NCBI GenBank assembly: GCA_018662715.1
Contig: JABJFP010000090.1
Span: forward strand, 1-15,176
Length of the DNA: 15,176 nucleotides
Reading direction: 5' to 3'
Source of the DNA: Methanobacteriota archaeon
Lineage (GTDB): Archaea > Thermoplasmatota > Poseidoniia > Poseidoniales > Poseidoniaceae
Below the pieces are notes generated by a model. The model worked only from the letters and a program-made list of their open reading frames with translations. It had not been told where the DNA came from and made no database searches. This document shows, one piece after another, positions 1-5,963 of the stretch (within the stretch, counting starts at the first letter, position 1; every line of letters starts with the position of its first letter). Made by a program: the position numbers and the translations under genes.

Positions 1-3000
1 AGTGTGTATTCATTCGTAGGACTATCGTCGCTCATCCTTGTCCATTCCATACGCAGGAGACCGGTATCAGTCCCGAGTGTATCCAACTGACCTGTGACTT
101 CGACATTACCCAAATTTTGCAGCGTGACGATTGTACTTGTTGAACTGTCCACGCCCAAGGAAATCCTGCTGTCCTCCAAACTTACTGCCACCAATGCGTC
201 ATTTGGCCATGCAGGTTCTACCTGGTATCCCACCGCTTGGCTGATGACAACATTACTACGCATTGAACTGACTGCTCTGAATGTGACGCTCTTCAGTCCA
301 GCATTTGCATCATCTGGGATGATGCACGACCATGGAAGTGCTTCTGATGAAACCCCTGGAGGAAGCGTTACGGAAGTCGAAAGACCACAGTCTTGACCGA
401 CCGAACTCAGTGTGAATGTGTCTTCTCCGGAGCCAGTATTGGTCATGATGATGCTTCCAGAGACGGAATTGCCTGGTTTAGCGGTAGCAGTATCTCCGAG
501 CAAGCTGATTTCTCCCCCAGCTACCACAGAACTTACAATGATTGCAAAGGTGTCTCCGATTTCTCCAGTTGAAGTCGAGGTCACATTAAGTGTGTAACCG
601 ACGTTTCCAATCGCACCCGAGCTTATTTCCCGAGCAGAAACTGTAATTGCTTTCGTCTCACCAGGATTTAGCGAAAAGGTAAGGTGTGATAGACTGAATG
701 AGAACCAACTGTTGCTTTGTGAAGGAGTCAATTCAACAAGATAGCTATCGCTTGCCGTACCCAAATTGGTTACTTGAACGGTGAGATTGGAATCACCAAG
801 AGGGTGGGCATAGATCCGATTATCCACCCCGTTGATGACGACATCTTGACGGTCGTTTACGATAAGACCGATTGAGAGAACACCTTCTGCATCCCCATCT
901 ACAAAGGACAGCGTAAACCCGCTGTTGGAAGCGACGGCAGACAACGAAGCGGACAGTGTGAGATTAACTGTTGCAGACTCCCCCTGGCTTAGAACAAGGG
1001 TAATATCGCTCAGTTCTGCATTGACATTGGCAGGAAGTCCGAGAATACTGGCAGTCAATTCCAAACTTGATGTTCCTGAATTCGACACCACAATAGGCGT
1101 CACAACCGATTGCCCAGGAGTGATAAGGATTCGACCATCTGTTGGACCGGATACTGAAATTCCGGGGACTTCAAGGACATTAAATTCGACATCCAATACC
1201 TCGGTCAGACCTCCATAAGATACTGAAAACCCTTGCTGAAGTTGCCCGAGAATGCCTGAAGGAGATTTAGTATTCACGGTCCAAAGACCGACCTCGCCGG
1301 GGGCGACGGTCACGCCGGAAGACGACACGAGTGATGTGGTAAGGTTCGAGTGTTGAATCGGGTCGAGGAAATATGTTGCCTCTTCGCTCCCACCGTTCGT
1401 AACTCGAACTTCGTAATTTGAACCTTGTTCCGGCACCAAATCAACAATTGTTGACGGGCCTGAAAGTGAATAATTAACGAATTCATCAAAATAAATGTCA
1501 ATGGCTAACAAACTTCCTGGAATGATTTCCGACAACAGACTGTCCACGCCCATAAGCACTTGACAACCCATACTGGAATCCGCTTCCTGGAACACAGTCA
1601 CCGCTAAAGGAACCGAGATGACATCACCTGGTTGTACTCCAAGATTTTGTGGAACCGGCAAAGCAACCTGACAGAACCCTCCTGCATAGAGGCCAGCAAA
1701 CCAATCGATGTCCAAAACGCCATTACCGGTATTCGTGACGTTTATTTCGGTCAGAGTGGTTTGACCTGGATAGAAGAAATCTCCTTGGGATGTGAACGAC
1801 ATACTCAGTGCATTCTCTGCTTCAACTTGAACAACGAGAAGGGTAGATGTTGTCACGTTACCGTTTGTTGAACCGATTGTTAACCTGTACCCGTAATACC
1901 CAGGGACGGAGTCTGAAGGCACAGATAGATTGAGCGTGACTGTTTGGTTAGCACCTGCAGCAAGTTGACTTACTTCATCATCAACCCACTGAAGATACCA
2001 TCCGTTGGGGATGGAAGCACCCATGCTGAGGGCTGAGGCCCCACTAATTTCCCACGGATAATAGGACATACCTGATGTTTGGTTGAATACCGTATCGTCA
2101 GCTGCTTGCTGAAGTTCAAGTTTCACAGACGATGAAATTGAAACCGAATCAGTACTGCCTACACAAGACTCTCCGCTCATGGTTGAGAACATGACACATG
2201 CTGCGAGGTATGAGCCCTTGAGCGAAGGATGGCTTCCATCAGCAGTGTACAGATCATAGAATAAGTTCCCGGACTGACTAGCGTTCGTTCCGTTAGCCTC
2301 CACTGCATCATGGATGGATTTGAATGCAAGCCCTACTGGCGCCATCCAAACCGTATTTCCTGCCGTTGTGATGTTCTCAGCATACCTCGTATACCCTTCT
2401 GTTAATCGTTCCTGCATTGAGGTAAAGTTTTGATTGATATTGTTGTATTGATGCCACTGGTTCGCTGATTCTCCACTCCGTCGCCCCCAGGTCATAAACA
2501 GAACAGTTTCTGCACCCTCAGCCTCAACTTCTGTACTGATATCGACTGCACCATTCTTGCTTGCCTGCCAGTTTGAATCACTCGTTGGGAGAGAAGGAAT
2601 TTGACTTTGGTCCTGAAGAACGACATAGTCCCAATCAGAGCCACGTAACGAGGTATTCCATTGATCCCCCATAACACCTATATTTTGCCGATGGTCTGCA
2701 ATATCCATACCTCCTCCAGTGTTTGCATCAACCGTTCCGTTGATTCCAGCAGAGTCAACGATGCCCTCAACAAGCACATCCAATGTATTTGCTGAGGTGT
2801 AGCTGTTTCCGTACATAAGAACTGCAAGCGATGAGGTCGAATTGCTTTGGTTCGTTGAATTGTCGGTAGAATTGGTTTCATTCCCGGTGGACGAGTTTGT
2901 CCCGTTAGGCGAAGTGGTTTGATTTGCCCACCATCCGGACAAATCAGGTTCAACTTCAACATCAAGGAGGAAGGTGTCTGAAACACTGCCGAGATTGTCC

Positions 3001-3503
3001 GCAGTATAGTTCAACGAAAGATTACCTCCTGCAAGGACCGTAACAAGGGAAGAGCCTACAGCGCTCAATGAGGGCTGGTAATGGGGTGCTACGCTGAGGA
3101 AAACGGTAATAGTCGAATTCAAATTCTGGTCAGGTTCGGTTATTGTAATGTCAAATGAACCGCCGTCAGTTGTTGTAGCTCCTTCATTCAAACGAACAAT
3201 AACGGTGGTATTTTTTGACCACGTAGGGAAGACATTGTCAACACTTGATTCTACGGGAACAATGTCCCAGTAGGGTGAAAGACCAGAGTCATCAATGCTA
3301 AGATTATAATCCTCAATGCTTGAACCGTTGTTGTTAACGGTTAGCGTGACATTGGTCGTTTGGCCTGGAGCCAAAATTACGTGGCTAGAATCAACAGAAA
3401 GATGGATACTCGGGTCAGCCGAGACCGTCATTACCAGTGGTGAAAGACCAGTGAACAAAAGCAAGAGCGTGAAGGCTAAAGCGCGAACAGGTCGGTTGGA
3501 CAT
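1..3503 (-). CDS. Large secreted SGNH-hydrolase protein with Ig-like (CARDB/NEW3-type) repeats, C-terminus off the left edge
   Basis: This minus-strand frame stays open from the ATG at 3503 to the window edge (1167 codons), so the C-terminus is missing. An in-frame stop shortly upstream, with no other ATG after it, supports the start. Residues 1-29 form a signal peptide (MSNRPVR, then a Leu/Phe-rich core, ending VSA before Asp30), so the protein is exported. Residues 30 to about 190 look like Ig-like beta-sandwich modules, followed by a linker (194-225) full of N-glycosylation sequons. An SGNH hydrolase domain resembling DUF4886 follows: nucleophile Ser234 in YGNSYT, the VVLQDQS motif at about 294-300, and catalytic D422-G-S-H425. 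From about 460 to the edge are repeated Ig-like modules with NLG/NTG...D and PGQ motifs. SGNH proteins of this sort are usually esterases or deacetylases; the substrate here is unknown. Likely an extracellular glycoprotein acting on polysaccharide or other polymers. Confidence 0.85.
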   Translation of the reverse strand, partial: MSNRPVRALAFTLLLLFTGLSPLVMTVSADPSIHLSVDSSHVILAPGQTTNVTLTVNNNGSSIEDYNLSIDDSGLSPYWDIVPVESSVDNVFPTWSKNTTVIVRLNEGATTTDGGSFDITITEPDQNLNSTITVFLSVAPHYQPSLSAVGSSLVTVLAGGNLSLNYTADNLGSVSDTFLLDVEVEPDLSGWWANQTTSPNGTNSSTGNETNSTDNSTNQSNSTSSLAVLMYGNSYTSANTLDVLVEGIVDSAGINGTVDANTGGGMDIADHRQNIGVMGDQWNTSLRGSDWDYVVLQDQSQIPSLPTSDSNWQASKNGAVDISTEVEAEGAETVLFMTWGRRSGESANQWHQYNNINQNFTSMQERLTEGYTRYAENITTAGNTVWMAPVGLAFKSIHDAVEANGTNASQSGNLFYDLYTADGSHPSLKGSYLAACVMFSTMSGESCVGSTDSVSISSSVKLELQQAADDTVFNQTSGMSYYPWEISGASALSMGASIPNGWYLQWVDDEVSQLAAGANQTVTLNLSVPSDSVPGYYGYRLTIGSTNGNVTTSTLLVVQVEAENALSMSFTSQGDFFYPGQTTLTEINVTNTGNGVLDIDWFAGLYAGGFCQVALPVPQNLGVQPGDVISVPLAVTVFQEADSSMGCQVLMGVDSLLSEIIPGSLLAIDIYFDEFVNYSLSGPSTIVDLVPEQGSNYEVRVTNGGSEEATYFLDPIQHSNLTTSLVSSSGVTVAPGEVGLWTVNTKSPSGILGQLQQGFSVSYGGLTEVLDVEFNVLEVPGISVSGPTDGRILITPGQSVVTPIVVSNSGTSSLELTASILGLPANVNAELSDITLVLSQGESATVNLTLSASLSAVASNSGFTLSFVDGDAEGVLSIGLIVNDRQDVVINGVDNRIYAHPLGDSNLTVQVTNLGTASDSYLVELTPSQSNSWFSFSLSHLTFSLNPGETKAITVSAREISSGAIGNVGYTLNVTSTSTGEIGDTFAIIVSSVVAGGEISLLGDTATAKPGNSVSGSIIMTNTGSGEDTFTLSSVGQDCGLSTSVTLPPGVSSEALPWSCIIPDDANAGLKSVTFRAVSSMRSNVVISQAVGYQVEPAWPNDALVAVSLEDSRISLGVDSSTSTIVTLQNLGNVEVTGQLDTLGTDTGLLRMEWTRMSDDSPTNEYT
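2829..2924 (-). other. Sequon-rich Asn/Ser/Thr linker (glycosylated stalk candidate)
   Basis: Residues 194-225 of the large secreted protein consist almost wholly of Asn, Ser, Thr, Gly and Gln. They hold eight N-X-S/T sequons (Asn 194, 200, 203, 208, 211, 215, 218 and 221). The segment sits immediately before the SGNH catalytic domain. Archaeal oligosaccharyltransferase (AglB) modifies such sequons on exported proteins, so this is probably a heavily glycosylated, protease-resistant spacer. That is inferred from composition only. Confidence 0.6.
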
Positions 3504-3857
3504 AGAAAGACCAGCGGGAACCTCTTCATGAGACTTCGGGCCGTGAGGGCCGAAAATTCACGCTTCGGTAAGGGCGTGGACCAATGGCCCATCAAAGCGT
3601 ACGTATGGAGGGAAATGGTCAACAGGATTTCTTCCAAAAGGAGCACTGAATGCGCCAATTGAGCATATTAGATGATTCAGTCGTAATGATACAGCGCTGG
3701 CTGCTGACCACTGGCTTTGAACTGAAGTGTTGGAACCTAACCATTACCATAGGAGGCACCTTAGGAAGCAAATGCATGGTTCCCGATGGAAAATCCACTC
3801 AATTCCATCATACACCAAAGGCGAATGCTTCATGTTCTCCACCGCAGCCCACCACCC
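3504..3857. other. 354-bp divergent intergenic region, no gene recognised
   Basis: This stretch lies between the divergently oriented secreted-protein gene and aspS, so it should hold promoters for both. Open frames here (3650-4000 plus, 3744-4079 minus, 3476-3658 minus) have no protein-like composition and overlap the flanking genes out of frame. I see no tRNA-like GTTC arm, no strong terminator hairpin and no tandem repeat. An imperfect 13-bp palindrome (GGACCAATGGCCC, three mismatches) begins near 3579 and an AT-rich patch (CATATTA) near 3663. Either could be regulatory, but neither is at the usual distance for a leaderless archaeal start. The in-frame extension of aspS (3786-3857) is judged non-coding. 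Confidence 0.5.
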
Positions 3858-5264
3858 ATGACCACTTGGGTTCCAACCGCTTACCGAACGCATACGCTTG
3901 GAGAAATCCAGACATTGGGCGCCGACCTTATCGACCAAACCGTGACCGTTGCAGGATTCATGGAGGCAAACCGAGGCAAGGGGGCCATTTGTTTTGTTGA
4001 CCTGCGCGATGGAACTGGAACCACTCAAGTATTTCTCAAGGCAGATAATATCGGTGCTGAATCGTTGGATATTGTTCAACGAATGACCCGAGAGTCAACA
4101 CTCCAGTTTACCGGTACTGTTTCATTAAAGCGACCGCCTAAGGTCAAGGAGGGTGAACCGACTCCCCCTCCTGCTTACGAGGTTCTTGCAACGTCCGTAG
4201 AAGTGATCGCACGAGCAGAGGCCCCACTGCCACTTGGTGTGACAGACACAGTGAATGTTGAACTTGACACTCGCTTAGACAATCGTTTCCTCGATTTACG
4301 CAGAGCCCACGTCAATGCAATGTTCAGACTCCGAGGCAAGGTTTTGCAGTTTGGCCGCCAACACCTCATCACTGAGGGATTCATTGAAACCCACACTCCA
4401 AAAATCGTAGCAACCGCAACCGAGGGTGGGACCGACCTCTTCCCAATGCAATACTTTGAAACCCCAGCCTACCTCAACCAGTCACCACAGTTGTTCAAAC
4501 AATTGTGCATGAGCGGAGGTTTGGAACGAGTCTTCGAAATTGGACCCGCTTTCCGAGCCGAAAAGCACGATACATACCGTCACCTCAACGAATTTATTTC
4601 CTTTGATATTGAAGTCAGTTGGGCCAATGATGACGACGTCATGGGAGTGCTTGAACGCATGCTCCACCACATTTGGAAGTCTGTTGCCGAAGAAGAGGAA
4701 TCTCAAGGACTCATCGCTACCATCAATGCTTATCGCGCCACACAAGAAGAGGAAGCCATCGAAGTGGTCGTACCTGAACTCCCGTTCCCACGTATGGAAT
4801 ACTGCGATGCGATTCGCATCATTAAGGAAAAAGGAGGAACCATCGAATGGGGAGATGATATTGATGCGGAGAACTCTGACCTTCTGGCAGAAGACCTGCC
4901 TCAATTTTACTTCCTACCACGCTGGCCAATGTCTCTCAAACCGTTCTACATTCATCATGTAGAAGGTGAAATTGGCAGTACTGACCAGCAACTTTCACGA
5001 GGATTTGACCTCAACTTTGGTAGGGATGAAATGACCTCTGGTGGCCAACGTGAGCACCGAATTGACGTACTTATTGATAACTTGAAGAACATGGACCTTG
5101 ACCCCGAAGAGTTTGAATTCTATGTCGCTGGTTTCCGCCATGGTGTACCTCCACACGCAGGGTGGGGACTCGGAGTAGAGCGAATTTTGATGAAACTCAC
5201 TGGCGCTAAGAACGTTCGAGAAACCGTACTGTTCCCACGTGACCGAAAGCGCTTCTGTCCTTGA
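3858..5264 (+). CDS. aspS: Aspartyl-tRNA synthetase, archaeal/eukaryotic type
   Basis: Class II synthetase that charges tRNA(Asp) with aspartate in the cytoplasm. It has 468 residues from the ATG at 3858; the frame is open to 3786, but the extra 24 residues resemble nothing in the family, whereas YRTHTLGEI at 9-17 matches the usual N-terminus. An N-terminal OB-fold anticodon-binding domain (about 27-125) is followed by the catalytic core. Visible motifs are motif 1 (FIETHTPKIVATATEGG, 175-191), the aspartate-binding QSPQLFKQ (208-215), motif 2 (FRAEKHDTYRHLNE, 232-245), SGGQREHR (394-401) and motif 3 (GLGVERI, 437-443). The GAD domain of bacterial AspRS is absent. A Pro-rich stretch (93-105) lies in the OB domain, and the Trp typical of Asp-specific archaeal enzymes is Glu36, so it may also charge tRNA(Asn). 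No Shine-Dalgarno sequence precedes the start, which fits a leaderless mRNA. Confidence 0.96.
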   Translation: MTTWVPTAYRTHTLGEIQTLGADLIDQTVTVAGFMEANRGKGAICFVDLRDGTGTTQVFLKADNIGAESLDIVQRMTRESTLQFTGTVSLKRPPKVKEGEPTPPPAYEVLATSVEVIARAEAPLPLGVTDTVNVELDTRLDNRFLDLRRAHVNAMFRLRGKVLQFGRQHLITEGFIETHTPKIVATATEGGTDLFPMQYFETPAYLNQSPQLFKQLCMSGGLERVFEIGPAFRAEKHDTYRHLNEFISFDIEVSWANDDDVMGVLERMLHHIWKSVAEEEESQGLIATINAYRATQEEEAIEVVVPELPFPRMEYCDAIRIIKEKGGTIEWGDDIDAENSDLLAEDLPQFYFLPRWPMSLKPFYIHHVEGEIGSTDQQLSRGFDLNFGRDEMTSGGQREHRIDVLIDNLKNMDLDPEEFEFYVAGFRHGVPPHAGWGLGVERILMKLTGAKNVRETVLFPRDRKRFCP

Positions 5265-5266
5265 GT

Positions 5267-5959
5267 TCAACCAAACAAAAGTAAATACCCGACACCAAAT
5301 ACAACGATGTCACACAACGCATGGGTGATGTAGGGCACCCAAATACTACGGTATTTCATGTAGAGCCAACTGAAGGTTGCTCCACCAATAAACAGCCCGA
5401 AACATGCGAGAAGATTGGCTTCAATTGCGAAACCGAGGAACCACAATGCAAAGAAGTGATGGAGGACAAAAATTCCGGCTGAGAGGAACACGGTAGCCCA
5501 CCCTTCACCGAAAAAAACTTCTGCTTTCTCAACAATAAACCAGCGAAATACATATTCTTCAAGCACTGAATTACCAACCGTCCAAAAGATGGCTGCGGCG
5601 ATGTATGTGCTTTGAACCGTGAGCCCGAAAGGCTCCAATGTTTCACGGAAAGTATCCTGGTCTACCCTTGATTGGCCAATGAAGACCCAAGCGAGTACCA
5701 TAACGGCACTGAACAAAACACCTACTCCAAATCCAACACCGAGTCCACCTTGCTTCGGGAGTGACCAAGAAAACGGCTTCTTATCCACATAGAGCATCCA
5801 AATCAGCGGAAGGCCAAGCATCCAAGCCTTGGAAGTGACCCATGCAAGTTGTCCTACAAATCCGTTACCCGAGCCAAAGGAGGCGAAAATGGAAACCGTA
5901 GGGGCGATTCCTACCAATACTAAGGCAAGAAGGGAATTTCGTCGAGAGACATCACCCAT
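5267..5959 (-). CDS. CPBP-family intramembrane metalloprotease (CAAX protease-like)
   Basis: A polytopic membrane protein of 230 residues. The ATG at 5959 was preferred over the one at 6001 because it lies 4 bases after the upstream stop and 7 bases after a GGTG; starting at 6001 would add 14 non-family residues and overlap the upstream gene. About seven hydrophobic segments alternate with short loops. The hallmark CPBP (Abi/CAAX protease) motifs are present: E134-E135-x-x-x-R139 (EEYVFR), paired histidines H167-H168 in a membrane helix, and H213-x-x-x-D217 near the C-terminus, together forming a metal-dependent active site within the bilayer. Family members cleave prenylated proteins or, in prokaryotes, peptides and membrane-protein tails; the substrate here is unknown. 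It follows a membrane-anchored surface hydrolase gene closely, so processing of exported proteins is one possibility, by inference only. Confidence 0.9.
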   Translation of the reverse strand: MGDVSRRNSLLALVLVGIAPTVSIFASFGSGNGFVGQLAWVTSKAWMLGLPLIWMLYVDKKPFSWSLPKQGGLGVGFGVGVLFSAVMVLAWVFIGQSRVDQDTFRETLEPFGLTVQSTYIAAAIFWTVGNSVLEEYVFRWFIVEKAEVFFGEGWATVFLSAGIFVLHHFFALWFLGFAIEANLLACFGLFIGGATFSWLYMKYRSIWVPYITHALCDIVVFGVGYLLLFG

Positions 5960-5963
5960 CAAA

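Noticed and set aside
3660..3760. Possible C/D-box small RNA (TGAT-like and CTGA-like elements)
   Set aside because: The boxes are imperfect and their spacing is not convincing; such short motifs are expected by chance.
3786..3857. 24-residue N-terminal extension of AspRS
   Set aside because: The residues do not resemble the family, which normally begins just before the YRTH-like motif; the ATG at 3858 fits better.
4482..4962. 140-residue frames on both strands inside aspS
   Set aside because: Both lie wholly within the strongly supported aspS gene and show no family features.
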